A stretch of 64,000 nucleotides of DNA, from positions 131,497 to 195,496 of the forward strand of contig DAMCZI010000003.1 in NCBI GenBank assembly GCA_032095175.1, given 5' to 3'. The translations under genes and the position numbers were made by a program. The notes beneath the pieces are model-generated. The model had not been told where the DNA came from. It searched no databases and saw only the letters and a list, made by a program, of their open reading frames with translations. The number at the start of each line of letters is the position of its first letter. Position 1 is the stretch's first letter. The stretch is from DAMCZI01 sp032095175. Lineage in GTDB: Bacteria > Bacillota > Clostridia > Clostridiales > Caloramatoraceae. Below, piece after piece: positions 1 to 9,027 of this stretch.

Positions 1-1
1 T

Positions 2-1021
2 GCGGCACTAGATGTAATTCCTCTTAGTTTTAATATTACCCTTCAGCTATTTGTGTTTATAGTAATTATTCCTTTTATTTTGGTGATTATGACAACAAGA
101 AGTATAAAGGGGTTAAAGGGTGTTGTAGGTATAACATTAGCATCCGGAGCTTCATTTGCAATACCACAAATTATTGTAGTAAAGTACTTAGGACCAGAAT
201 TACCAGCACTTGTTGGAAGCATATGCTGTATGATTGTTACAATTGGTATGGCGAAGATATTCCATAAAAATGATATAAAGTTAGAAGAAAAGGTTGTAAA
301 TAAGAACGAACAAATAGCCCTAAAACAAGGTTTATTGGCATGGATGCCATATATATTAATATTACTGTTTGTATTACTATCAAGCCCTTTATTTAAGAGT
401 ATATATGAAACCCTGGGGCATATTAAGAGCAGCTTTATAATTTATACAGGGGAGGGTGCATCACCTGTAATAATTAAATGGATTGCAACACCAGGAACTC
501 TAATTATTATTGCAACACTGATTGGAGGATATATTCAGGGAGCAAAAATAAGAGAGATGATAAAAATATTTTTTTCAACTGTTAAGCAATTGACAAAATC
601 CATGGTAACAATTTTATCAATCGTTGCAATGGCAAAAATAATGGGGTATAGCGGGATGATTACATCCATTGCCATTGTTCTTGTAAAAATTACAGGAAGG
701 TTTTTCCCGATTATTTCGCCTGTTATTGGAACACTTGGTACTTTTGTAACAGGTAGTGATACATCTTCAAACATATTGTTTGGAGCATTACAAAAGGAAG
801 TAGCAACCTCAATAGGAGTAAATCCATATTGGTTAACTGCTGCAAACACTGCAGGGGCAACGGCTGGAAAAATGATTTCTCCACAAAGCATCGCTGTTGC
901 AACATCAGCTACTGGTATGATAGGAGCTGAAGGAAAGATATTTAATAGTACATTGAAGTTTTGTATAGGATACGTAGCAGTTTTAGGAATAGTGGTTTAT
1001 ATTGGAAGCTTGTTTATATAA
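2..1021 (+). CDS. lctP: L-lactate permease, C-terminal part (5' end outside window)
   Basis: The reading frame is open from base 2 with no start, so about 339 C-terminal residues of a longer gene are visible (the family is usually over 500 residues). The protein is almost entirely hydrophobic segments. The near-terminal stretch around AGKMISPQSIAVA is characteristic of the LctP lactate permease family, which imports lactate with protons across the cytoplasmic membrane. It lies 45 bp upstream of a lactate racemase and the Etf-lactate dehydrogenase genes, which supports lactate as substrate. A GTG at 53 could be mistaken for a start, but it is internal to the domain and has no ribosome binding site. 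Confidence 0.88.
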   Translation, partial: AALDVIPLSFNITLQLFVFIVIIPFILVIMTTRSIKGLKGVVGITLASGASFAIPQIIVVKYLGPELPALVGSICCMIVTIGMAKIFHKNDIKLEEKVVNKNEQIALKQGLLAWMPYILILLFVLLSSPLFKSIYETLGHIKSSFIIYTGEGASPVIIKWIATPGTLIIIATLIGGYIQGAKIREMIKIFFSTVKQLTKSMVTILSIVAMAKIMGYSGMITSIAIVLVKITGRFFPIISPVIGTLGTFVTGSDTSSNILFGALQKEVATSIGVNPYWLTAANTAGATAGKMISPQSIAVATSATGMIGAEGKIFNSTLKFCIGYVAVLGIVVYIGSLFI

Positions 1022-1066
1022 AAAAGATAAAATGTTTTACATGTTTACAAAGGAGGTTATTGAAAA

Positions 1067-2338
1067 ATGAAGGTTAAAGTTCCATATTCAAAAACTCATT
1101 GGCAAATAGAAATTCCAGATGAAAATTTAGTGGGAATTTTAGAATCAAATGCTAGTAAATTTGTTACAGAGCTTACACAAGAAGAAATTGTAAATAGAGC
1201 ATTAGATAATCCTGTTGGAGGTAAAAAGCTAGAGGAATTGGTTATTGGCAAAAAAAATATGGTAATAATCACAAGCGATCATACAAGACCTGTCCCAAGT
1301 CATATTACTTTGCCAATTATGCTTAAGAAAATTAGAAGTGTAAATCCTGAAATAGATATAAAGATTCTCATTGCAACAGGCTATCACAGACCAACTACAA
1401 AGGAAGAATTGATTTTTAAATGCGGGAAAGAAGTCGCAGAAAATGAAGAATTTGTGATGCATTTCTCAAGAGAAAAGGATAGCTTAATGAAGATAGGAGT
1501 ACTTCCTTCAGGGGGAGAATTATGGCTTAATAAGCTGGCGTTGGAGACAGAACTATTAATTGCTGAGGGTTTTATAGAACCTCATTTCTTCGCAGGATTT
1601 TCTGGAGGTAGAAAAAGTGTATTACCAGGAGTTGCAGGAGCTAAAACTGTACTTGCAAATCATTGCTCAAAGTTTATCGCCAGTGATTATGCTAGGACTG
1701 GTATTCTTAAAAATAATCCTATACATGAGGATATGTTATATGCAGCAGAGAAAGCAAATCTTGCCTTTATATTGAATGTTGTAATAGACAGTGAGAAAAA
1801 GGTTATCAATGCATTTGCAGGAGATAGAGTACTTGCTCATGAAAAAGGCTGTGATTTTGTTACAAGCTTAGCTAAGGTTTCAAAGGTTGAAGCAGATATA
1901 GCCATAAGCACTAATGGTGGATATCCTCTTGATCAAAACATATATCAGGCTGTAAAGGGAATGACAGCAGCTGAAGCTACCTGTAAAGAGGGTGGGGTAA
2001 TAATTATGATTGCTGCTTGTAATGATGGCCATGGAGGTCAATCCTTCTATGATAATATGGAACAGGCAAGTAGTCCTGAGGAGGTATTGAAAAAAGTATT
2101 AGAGATACCAGCAGACAGAACCATTCCTGACCAATGGGAATTTCAAATATTAGCACGAATACTATCAAAATACACAGTAATAATGGTAACAGATTTATGT
2201 GATCCTGATGTTATTAAAGCAATGCATATGGAACATGCTTATACCTTTGAAGAGGCACTAGAAAGAGCTTTTAAGTTAAAAGGACAAGCTGCAAAGGTTG
2301 CAGTTATTCCAGATGGGGTTTCTGTTATTGTTAAATAA
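1067..2338 (+). CDS. larA: nickel-pincer lactate racemase (LarA family)
   Basis: A 423-residue protein of the LarA (former DUF2088) family, which interconverts D- and L-lactate using a nickel-pincer nucleotide cofactor in the cytoplasm. The N-terminal SDHTRPVPSH motif and the central EPHFFAGFSGGRKSVLPG stretch (about residues 170-190) fit the family's cofactor and substrate site. The start follows AAAGGAGG with good spacing. Location between lactate permease and the Etf-LctD genes agrees with a role in making both lactate isomers available to one dehydrogenase. The cofactor-synthesis genes larB, larC and larE are not in this window, so they must lie elsewhere if the enzyme is active. Other LarA-family members racemise other 2-hydroxyacids, but the neighbourhood argues for lactate. 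Confidence 0.85.
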   Translation: MKVKVPYSKTHWQIEIPDENLVGILESNASKFVTELTQEEIVNRALDNPVGGKKLEELVIGKKNMVIITSDHTRPVPSHITLPIMLKKIRSVNPEIDIKILIATGYHRPTTKEELIFKCGKEVAENEEFVMHFSREKDSLMKIGVLPSGGELWLNKLALETELLIAEGFIEPHFFAGFSGGRKSVLPGVAGAKTVLANHCSKFIASDYARTGILKNNPIHEDMLYAAEKANLAFILNVVIDSEKKVINAFAGDRVLAHEKGCDFVTSLAKVSKVEADIAISTNGGYPLDQNIYQAVKGMTAAEATCKEGGVIIMIAACNDGHGGQSFYDNMEQASSPEEVLKKVLEIPADRTIPDQWEFQILARILSKYTVIMVTDLCDPDVIKAMHMEHAYTFEEALERAFKLKGQAAKVAVIPDGVSVIVK

Positions 2339-2363
2339 ATAAAACTCTTGTTTTTTAAATAAG

Positions 2364-2381
2364 TGGTATGACCATCATACC
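2364..2381. promoter_or_regulatory. candidate GntR/FadR-type operator upstream of etfB
   Basis: TGGTATGACCA (2364-2374) matches the FadR-subfamily half-spaced consensus TGGTNNNACCA, and it sits within a perfect inverted repeat GGTATGA-CCA-TCATACC (2365-2381). Lactate operons are often controlled by GntR/FadR-type regulators such as LldR or LctA, so this is a plausible operator for a second transcript starting before etfB. No regulator gene of this family is in the window. Confidence 0.45.
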
Positions 2382-2430
2382 TAAATATAAAATGGATTTT
2401 CAAAGCTTATAAATAAAGGGAGGTAATTAA

Positions 2431-3219
2431 ATGGAAATAGTTGTTTGTATTAAACAGGTTCCAGGAACAACAGAAGTTAAAATAGATGAAAAAACAGGTG
2501 TGCTAAAAAGAGATGGAATTGAGTCAAAAATGAATCCCTATGATTTGTATGCAATAGAAACAGCAGTGAGAATTAAAGAGGAAAAAGGTGCAAAGGTAAC
2601 AGCTGTAAGCATGGGACCTCCTCAAGCTGCTGAAGTTTTAAAGGAAGCATACATGATGGGTGTTGATGAAGGCGTGCTCCTTACCGATAGAAAATTTGCT
2701 GGAGCAGATGTTTTAGCTACATCCTATACACTTGCTCAAGGAGTAAAGAAGACAGGAAACCCTGATTTGGTAATATGCGGTAAGATGACTACAGATGGAG
2801 ATACTGCACAGGTAGGACCTGAAATGGCTGAATTCTTGGGAATGCCGCATGTTGCAAATGTACTGAGAATTATTGAAGTAAAAGAAAAATCAATTATTGT
2901 TGAAATGGATATGCCAAACACAGTTGAAATAGCAGAGGTTAAATTTCCTTGTTTAATAACTGTAGAAAAGGAGATATTCCAGCCAAGGCTGCCCTCCTTT
3001 AAGTTGAAATTAGCTTCAAAGGATAAACAAATACCGTTCTTAAGCTTAAAGGATTTCGAAGATACTGATGAGAAGAAATATGGATTAAATGGTTCTGCAA
3101 CACAAGTAAAAAGAATATTTACACCAGAGGCAAATACAGATTATGAAATGTGGAAAGATTCTGAAGAGGAATTAACTGAAAAGTTATTAAATAAATTGAA
3201 AGAACTAAAGTTTGCATAG
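2431..3219 (+). CDS. etfB: electron transfer flavoprotein beta subunit of Etf-lactate dehydrogenase
   Basis: A 262-residue EtfB. The N-terminal MEIVVCIKQVPG, the NPYDLYAIETAVRIKE segment and the DGDTAQVGPE nucleotide-binding stretch are typical. EtfB pairs with EtfA to carry electrons between NADH, ferredoxin and a flavin dehydrogenase. With the next two genes it resembles LctB of the Acetobacterium woodii electron-confurcating lactate dehydrogenase complex, which oxidises lactate with NAD+ while consuming reduced ferredoxin. The start follows AAAGGGAGG. It is the first gene of a tight etfB-etfA-lctD set; etfA begins 10 bp after its stop. Confidence 0.92.
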   Translation: MEIVVCIKQVPGTTEVKIDEKTGVLKRDGIESKMNPYDLYAIETAVRIKEEKGAKVTAVSMGPPQAAEVLKEAYMMGVDEGVLLTDRKFAGADVLATSYTLAQGVKKTGNPDLVICGKMTTDGDTAQVGPEMAEFLGMPHVANVLRIIEVKEKSIIVEMDMPNTVEIAEVKFPCLITVEKEIFQPRLPSFKLKLASKDKQIPFLSLKDFEDTDEKKYGLNGSATQVKRIFTPEANTDYEMWKDSEEELTEKLLNKLKELKFA

Positions 3220-3229
3220 GAGGGATAGC

Positions 3230-4450
3230 ATGGGAAAGATATTAATACATCAAGAGAAAATTGTTAATAAAGAAGAAGTATTAAAAATATGTCCTTTTGG
3301 AGCAATCGAAGAGGTTTCTGGAAAAATTGATATAAGTGCGGCTTGTAAAATGTGTAAAATGTGTGTAAAAAAAGGACCAGAAGGGGCATTTGAATATATA
3401 GAAGATGAAATTGTAGCAATCAATAAGGATGAATGGAAGGGAATTGTAGTATATGTAGATCATGTAGATGGAGAGGTGCATCCCATAACCCTTGAGCTTA
3501 TTGGAAAAGCAAAGGAAATGTCAGGAAAAATCAACCATCCAGTATATTGTCTATTTATGGGATATAACATAAAGTCTAAGGCTGAGGAACTTCTACATTA
3601 TGGTGTAGATGAGGTATTTGTATATGATGATAAGGAATTGGAGCATTTTAGAATAGAACCATATACAGCAGCCTTTGAGGATTTTATAAATAATAAAAAA
3701 CCTACCATAGCATTAGTTGGAGGAACTACTGTAGGAAGATCTATTGCTCCAAGGGTGGCAGCAAGGTTTAGAACTGGGCTTACAGCAGACTGTACAATTT
3801 TGGATGTTCAAGAAAATACTGATTTAGATCAAATAAGACCAGCATTCGGCGGAAATATAATGGCACACATTTATACACCCAATAATAGACCGCAGTTTGC
3901 AACAGTTCGATACAAGATATTTTCAGCTCCGCAGAGAAGTGAAGAAGTAAAGGGAAAAATTACATTATGTGATATAGCTGCAGATAAATTAGCTTCAGGG
4001 ATTAAGGTTTTAGAGGTTAAGAAAAAAGAAAAGGTAGAAACCATTGAAGATGCTGAGGTAATTGTTGTAGCAGGACGTGGTATTAAAAAGCAAGAGGATT
4101 TGGATATGATTCATAAACTAGCGGATTTACTTAAAGGACAAGTTGCTGTTACAAGACCATTAATCGAAGCTGGTTGGGCAGATCCAAGAAGACAAATAGG
4201 GTTAAGCGGAAGAACTGTTAAACCAAAACTAATTATAACCTGTGGCGTTTCTGGTGCCATACAGTTTGTAGCGGGTATGAACAATTCAGCTTGTATTATG
4301 GCAATCAATGAGGATGAAAACGCAGCGATATTTAATGTTGCTCATTATGGAATTGTAGGAGATATATATAAAATTATTCCAGAGCTTATTGAAAAACTAA
4401 GCAATGGTGAATTGAAAAATATACAGCAGGCAGCAGCTATAAAACTTTAG
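3230..4450 (+). CDS. etfA: electron transfer flavoprotein alpha subunit with N-terminal iron-sulfur segment
   Basis: About 406 residues, longer than housekeeping EtfA (about 320) because of an N-terminal ferredoxin-like extension with CPFGAI and CKMCKMC cysteine motifs in the first 60 residues. The C-terminal FAD domain is intact (GRGIKKQEDL, TRPLIEAGW, SGRTVKPKLIITCGVSGA). This is the LctC type that partners an FAD lactate dehydrogenase. The ATG at 3230 is chosen because AGGAGGG lies just upstream; the frame extends to a TTG at 3212, but that would bury the ribosome binding site inside the gene. Confidence 0.9.
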   Translation: MGKILIHQEKIVNKEEVLKICPFGAIEEVSGKIDISAACKMCKMCVKKGPEGAFEYIEDEIVAINKDEWKGIVVYVDHVDGEVHPITLELIGKAKEMSGKINHPVYCLFMGYNIKSKAEELLHYGVDEVFVYDDKELEHFRIEPYTAAFEDFINNKKPTIALVGGTTVGRSIAPRVAARFRTGLTADCTILDVQENTDLDQIRPAFGGNIMAHIYTPNNRPQFATVRYKIFSAPQRSEEVKGKITLCDIAADKLASGIKVLEVKKKEKVETIEDAEVIVVAGRGIKKQEDLDMIHKLADLLKGQVAVTRPLIEAGWADPRRQIGLSGRTVKPKLIITCGVSGAIQFVAGMNNSACIMAINEDENAAIFNVAHYGIVGDIYKIIPELIEKLSNGELKNIQQAAAIKL

Positions 4451-4461
4451 GAGGGATAAAT

Positions 4462-5859
4462 ATGACTTACAAAAAAGTTGATGAAAAGGATATAGAGTTT
4501 TTGCTTTCAATTTGTGGGGAAAATAGAGTCTTTGTTGGTGAGAAAGAAATAAATGAAGATTTTAGTCATGACGAATTAGCAGGTATTCACAAATATCCAG
4601 AAGTACTTGTTGAAGTAGCAAGCACAGAGGAAGTATCAAAAATTATGAAGTATGCTTATGATAACAATATTCCTGTTATACCAAGAGGTCAGGGAACAGG
4701 ACTTGTTGGGGCATCTGTTGCAATCCATGGTGGAATAATGATAAATCTATGTAAGATGAATAAAATACTTGAGCTTGATGAAGAAAATTTAACCTTAACA
4801 GTTGAGCCTGGAGTACTATTAATGGAGATATCAAAGTTTGTGGAAGAGCATGATCTTTTTTATCCCCCAGATCCAGGGGAAAAGAGTGCCACAATTGCTG
4901 GTAATATAAACACAAATGCTGGCGGCATGAGGGCTGTAAAATATGGTGTAACCAGGGATTACGTTAGAGGATTGGAAGTAGTACTGCCAAATGGGGAGAT
5001 TATGGAGATTGGTGGTAAGGTTGTGAAGAACAGTTCAGGATACAGCTTAAAAGACTTAATTGTAGGTTCAGAAGGAACCTTGGCAATTGTTACAAAAGCT
5101 ATATTAAAGCTGCTACCTCTCCCAAAGAAGGCTATCAGCCTGTTGATTCCATTCCCTAATCTAGAAATGGCAATTGAGACTGTACCAAAGATTATAAAAG
5201 CGAAGGTTATACCAACAGCAATAGAGTATATGGTAAAGGATGTAATACTAGCATCAGAAGAATTTTTGGGTAAAAGATTCCCTGACAGCTCAGCAGATGC
5301 ATATTTGTTGTTAACCTTTGATGGAAATAGTGTAGAAGAAATTGAAAGAGCATATGAAAATGTAGCACATATTTGCCTTGAAGCAGGTGCCCTTGATGTA
5401 CTAATATCTAATACACAGGAACGTCAAGAATCTATATGGAAAGCCAGGGGTGCCTTCCTGGAAGCGATAAAAGCTTCAACAACAGAAATGGATGAATGCG
5501 ATGTTGTAGTACCAAGAAACAAAATTGCAGAATTTGTTAAATTCTCAGATGAGCTTCAGAAAAGATGTAATGTAAGAATTAAGGGATTTGGACATGCAGG
5601 TGATGGAAACCTTCATATCTATATTTTAAGAGATGATTTAGAACAAGAAGCCTGGGAGAAAAAGCTTGAGGAAGTATTTGAGATCATGTATGAAAAGTCT
5701 AGAGAATTAGGCGGTAAGGTATCTGGAGAGCATGGAATTGGATTTGCAAAAAAATCATATTTAAAAGAAGCAGAAGGTAACTTAGGTATAAATCTATTTA
5801 AGAATATAAAATTAGCTTTTGATCCTAAGAATATATTAAATCCAGGTAAAGTATTTTAA
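4462..5859 (+). CDS. lctD: FAD-linked D-lactate dehydrogenase of the Etf complex (LctD/GlcD type)
   Basis: A 465-residue flavoprotein of the GlcD/D-lactate dehydrogenase family. The N-terminal half is the PCMH-type FAD-binding domain (PRGQGTGLVGAS about residue 75, PPDPGEKSATIAGNINTNAGG about 137-155, NSSGYSL). The C-terminal half is the FAD-oxidase C domain (GFGHAGDGNLH, GEHGIGFAKK, DPKNILNPGK). It oxidises lactate to pyruvate and passes electrons to the Etf encoded upstream. It starts 11 bp after etfA behind AGGAGGG and ends the operon at a strong terminator. A glycolate oxidase role is possible from family alone; the permease and racemase upstream favour lactate. Confidence 0.9.
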   Translation: MTYKKVDEKDIEFLLSICGENRVFVGEKEINEDFSHDELAGIHKYPEVLVEVASTEEVSKIMKYAYDNNIPVIPRGQGTGLVGASVAIHGGIMINLCKMNKILELDEENLTLTVEPGVLLMEISKFVEEHDLFYPPDPGEKSATIAGNINTNAGGMRAVKYGVTRDYVRGLEVVLPNGEIMEIGGKVVKNSSGYSLKDLIVGSEGTLAIVTKAILKLLPLPKKAISLLIPFPNLEMAIETVPKIIKAKVIPTAIEYMVKDVILASEEFLGKRFPDSSADAYLLLTFDGNSVEEIERAYENVAHICLEAGALDVLISNTQERQESIWKARGAFLEAIKASTTEMDECDVVVPRNKIAEFVKFSDELQKRCNVRIKGFGHAGDGNLHIYILRDDLEQEAWEKKLEEVFEIMYEKSRELGGKVSGEHGIGFAKKSYLKEAEGNLGINLFKNIKLAFDPKNILNPGKVF

Positions 5860-5865
5860 ATTTTT

Positions 5866-5893
5866 GACCACCTGCATGGGCAGGTGGTCTTTT
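5866..5893 (+). terminator. rho-independent terminator of the lactate operon
   Basis: A perfect 10-bp stem GACCACCTGC/GCAGGTGGTC with an ATGG loop, followed by TTTT, begins 7 bases after the lctD stop. Confidence 0.9.
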
Positions 5894-5926
5894 GTTAATT
5901 ATTTATCTTTGAAGTTGTAGCCTGTC

Positions 5927-6688
5927 CTATAGTTTAATTCCATATTTTATTAGTGCGATTATCAACAAATGTAGTGGATAAAATATGTAGAATATCCATT
6001 TGGAGTTTTTAAATCCTCCATGCTCCCCATTATACTGTGCAAAAAATGGAATAGCTAAAAATACTCCAAGCTGGCAAATTTGAAAATACCAATTACTATT
6101 ATTTCGAATAAGCATTATAAGAGAAGAAAGAGATATAGGAATTGAAATAATACAAAAACTCAATACTTGTTTTTTAAAATTATTATGATTTATGCCAAAA
6201 AACAATATCCATAGAACTGAAATAAATGCCCAATCACCTGGGATTGCAATAATACAAATAAGGACTATCAGAATTATTTTTATGATTTTATTTAATTTCT
6301 TGCTATTCCAAACTATAAGTGAAATTAACCCAAGAAAAAGTGTATAAATAACACCTGTTCGAAGTACAAAGTAATTCCCTTTAGTAAAGGATAAAGGCAA
6401 GTATCCAAATTCAAACAAATTAAATGGAATATGTGAAATAAGAGCAAAAATCCCCAGCCTTAAGGCATATTTTTTCACATTGCTGGTATGATAATATCCT
6501 TCCGCAATGAAATAACACATGATAGGTGCTGTAAGTCGCCCAATTACATGCATTATTTGCCCTAACAGAGTACCTGTTGGAACGAATGCCCAAGCTATGT
6601 GGTCAATAAGCATTGCAGAAATAGCAATCATTTTCAAAGTGAAAGCTGACATAGTAGCTTTACGAGGTTTTATAACTAGATTTTCCAT
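5927..6688 (-). CDS. TraX family membrane protein
   Basis: A 253-residue polytopic membrane protein with about eight hydrophobic segments. The N-terminal signature around LKMIAISAMLIDHIAWAF and the GRLTAPIMCYFIAEGYYHT stretch are typical of the TraX family. TraX was named for F-pilin N-acetylation in plasmids, but chromosomal clostridial members are common and their substrate is unknown. The start at 6688 is preceded by AAAGGAGA; the frame extends 17 codons further upstream without a ribosome binding site. The gene stands alone, convergent with the lactate operon. Confidence 0.75.
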   Translation of the reverse strand: MENLVIKPRKATMSAFTLKMIAISAMLIDHIAWAFVPTGTLLGQIMHVIGRLTAPIMCYFIAEGYYHTSNVKKYALRLGIFALISHIPFNLFEFGYLPLSFTKGNYFVLRTGVIYTLFLGLISLIVWNSKKLNKIIKIILIVLICIIAIPGDWAFISVLWILFFGINHNNFKKQVLSFCIISIPISLSSLIMLIRNNSNWYFQICQLGVFLAIPFFAQYNGEHGGFKNSKWIFYIFYPLHLLIIALIKYGIKL

Positions 6689-7247
6689 AATGGTAGTCTC
6701 CTTTACAATATAAGATGTGGAAATATTATTATAGCCCATATTTTGAAATGTACAGTTATGAAATAAATGGATAAAATGGTATTTATAGATTTTAGTTTAT
6801 CATTCGTGTACTCCCATGTCAATAATTCTTGATGTGGAAAAAAGGTATAAAATATCATAGAAAACTTTTTCATTTGTATTAATCGCACTAAGGCGTATTA
6901 AAAATTTTAAATAAGATATTGTGCAATTAATGAATCAAGAAATATGATTTTGCATAAGTATTTAGGGTTAAACAATATAGAATAATTTATGCGAAACATA
7001 TATATGCTGCATTAACAAATATGGCTGTTGTTCAATTCCAATAATATTCAAATTAATAATTAAATATAGATTAATTATTAATAATATATTGTCAAAAATG
7101 ATAAATTTATAGTGGATAAAGTAGTAATGATGTGATAATCTATTAGATATAGTCAATTGTACCAGTTGATGGGTAAAATATAAGTCGCCTAATGGAAAAG
7201 GTTGTCATATTTAGAGACATAAATATAATTAAAATGTGGGGAAGCTT
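6689..7247. other. AT-rich intergenic region between traX-like gene and agr locus
   Basis: A 559-bp spacer between divergent genes. It should hold the promoters of both; only the candidate at 7157-7184 was recognised. No convincing ORF, RNA fold or repeat was seen. Confidence 0.6.
7157..7184 (+). promoter_or_regulatory. candidate sigma-A promoter of the agr-like locus
   Basis: TTGTAC, 16-bp spacer, TATAAG, about 60 bp before the first gene of the cluster. The match is moderate. Confidence 0.35.
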
Positions 7248-7805
7248 ATGATAGAAACAGTATTACTTGCAGTTCTTATTGCTAAAATAAAAGGGTACAA
7301 GCTAAAACCGTTATTTAAGACTTGGGCAGTATATCCTTCAATGGCTTTCACTCTTTTTTATATTTTTTTGCAGATTTCTATATTTTTAGGCAGCTATGAT
7401 TTTGTTAAATATGCTGGGCTATTAGAAAAATTATATATCCTAACATTTTTACCTTTAATACTAGAATATGAGCTTTATAAAAGTGCTTTTGTAGGATCTG
7501 CATGTATCTTTATAGGAACGTTATTAAACAAGTTGGCTATGTCAGCAAATGGAGGTAAGATGCCTGTATTTCCTACATTGTCTTATGTTACTGGTTATAT
7601 AAAGGCAGATTCGTTCTCAAAGGTAAAGGATATACATACTTTAGGAAGCAATATAACAAAACTTAAATTTTTAACCGATTACATAGATATAGGGTACAGT
7701 ATTTTAAGTATAGGTGATGTTTTTATAAGAGTATTTACTTTTATAATATTTTTTGATGTAATAAAGCATTTAAATATAAGCTGTATTGATGGAAATGATA
7801 TTTAG
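7248..7805 (+). CDS. DUF5317 family membrane protein
   Basis: A 185-residue protein with about five hydrophobic segments. The ANGGKMPVFPT motif (about residues 100-110), the KFLTDYIDIGYSILSIGDV stretch and the size fit the DUF5317 family of uncharacterised clostridial membrane proteins. The ATG at 7248 follows a GGGGA ribosome binding site; the GTG at 7236 lies within that site and is not used. It heads a co-directional set with the AgrC-like, AgrB and AgrD genes, suggesting a role in making, moving or sensing the peptide signal, but its function is unknown. Confidence 0.7.
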   Translation: MIETVLLAVLIAKIKGYKLKPLFKTWAVYPSMAFTLFYIFLQISIFLGSYDFVKYAGLLEKLYILTFLPLILEYELYKSAFVGSACIFIGTLLNKLAMSANGGKMPVFPTLSYVTGYIKADSFSKVKDIHTLGSNITKLKFLTDYIDIGYSILSIGDVFIRVFTFIIFFDVIKHLNISCIDGNDI

Positions 7806-7892
7806 TTTAATTATTTTGTATAAAGTATATCAATATCTTATATAGTTATTTAGAAACTTAAGAAGATAGCTAGTTAGAGGGGAAGAAAAAAT

Positions 7893-8360
7893 ATGTTAAG
7901 AATATCATTATTTGAATTTATTATAAGAGGTATTCCTGAGGAATTTTTGTTTGTTTTGGCTGTGCATGCATTTTCAAAGACAAGCATCAATCTTAAAAGA
8001 TACTTGATATCAGGCATGTTATTTTGGGTTTCACAATATTTTATTAGATGTCTTCCTATCCAATATGGTATACATTCAATATTGTCATTAATAGTTCTTA
8101 TTATTATAACCAGTCTTATAAATAAAATTGATATTATAAAGTCAATACGTGCAGGAATTATTACATTTATACTTGGCTTTGCACTTGAAGGAATAAACGT
8201 TTGTTTTATACAATTTGTATTAAATAAGGATTTAAATATTGTTGTTAATAATCCTTTTTTAAAAACTTTATATGGATATCCATCAATAGTAGCTTTGGGA
8301 ATGTTTGTTATAGGATATTATTTAATATTGTCAAAAAGGAAAGAGCTTAAATATGTTTAG
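7893..8360 (+). CDS. AgrC-like sensor membrane domain without kinase
   Basis: A 155-residue protein made of five or six hydrophobic segments and nothing else. Its opening (LFEFIIRGIPEEFLFVLAVHAF) resembles the receptor domain that starts clostridial AgrC-type histidine kinases, but the gene stops where the dimerisation and GHKL ATPase domains would begin; there is no downstream kinase remnant because agrB overlaps its last 8 bases. A small membrane gene directly before agrB also occurs in the Clostridium perfringens agr locus. It may be a helper for AgrB, an accessory receptor or an immunity-like decoy; which is not decidable here. Confidence 0.55.
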   Translation: MLRISLFEFIIRGIPEEFLFVLAVHAFSKTSINLKRYLISGMLFWVSQYFIRCLPIQYGIHSILSLIVLIIITSLINKIDIIKSIRAGIITFILGFALEGINVCFIQFVLNKDLNIVVNNPFLKTLYGYPSIVALGMFVIGYYLILSKRKELKYV

Positions 8361-9027
8361 TATAGAAAAGTTAACACATGGGATTTCGGAAAAAATAGGC
8401 TCGGAAATAGGGCTAAATAATGATCAGAAAGAAGTAATTGCATATGGCGCTTTTGCTATATTGCAAATATCAATTTGTATAGTTCTTGTAATTGTATTTG
8501 GACTTATATTTAATGTCTTAATTGAGGCCCTTATAGTGTCCTTTAGTATAAGTATTCTCAGAAAGTATTCAGGTGGTGTTCATGCTAACTCACCTGGGAC
8601 TTGTGCTGCATTAGGTACTATAATAGCTGTAGGACAAGCAGTAATAATATCTCATATATTGACTCCAATAGTTAATTTGAAATCGGTTATATTTTTTGGA
8701 TTACTTATTTTTGCTTGGGTTTGTTATATAGTTTATAAGTTAGCACCTGTAGATAGTTTAGCTAAACCAATAACAACCCAGCAAAAGAAAAAAAAGATGA
8801 AAAAAGCATCTTTTTTAATTTTAGCTATTTACATATTAATAATAATTATTAACGTTATCATGTATCTTTTAACTCATGAGAAAAGCTTTTTCACTTTTTC
8901 TCTTTGTATGTATGGCGGCACTGCATGGCAAGCTTTTACTCTTACCAATACAGGCAATATAATTTTTTTGAAAGTAGATGCTTTTTTTCATAAAATATTT
9001 GTTTTAGTAGGGGGGAAGATAATATGA
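8353..9027 (+). CDS. agrB: AgrB-type autoinducer prepeptide-processing protease
   Basis: A 224-residue membrane cysteine endopeptidase that cuts the AgrD C-terminal tail and forms the thiolactone ring. The catalytic pair is visible: His77 in YSGGVHAN and Cys84 in SPGTCAA, at the same numbers and spacing as in Staphylococcus aureus AgrB. Several transmembrane segments follow. It overlaps the preceding gene by 8 bp and the agrD start by 4 bp (ATGA), so the three genes should be translationally coupled. Neither an AgrC kinase nor an AgrA regulator is encoded nearby, as in some other clostridial loci where an unlinked two-component system reads the signal. Confidence 0.9.
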   Translation: MFSIEKLTHGISEKIGSEIGLNNDQKEVIAYGAFAILQISICIVLVIVFGLIFNVLIEALIVSFSISILRKYSGGVHANSPGTCAALGTIIAVGQAVIISHILTPIVNLKSVIFFGLLIFAWVCYIVYKLAPVDSLAKPITTQQKKKKMKKASFLILAIYILIIIINVIMYLLTHEKSFFTFSLCMYGGTAWQAFTLTNTGNIIFLKVDAFFHKIFVLVGGKII

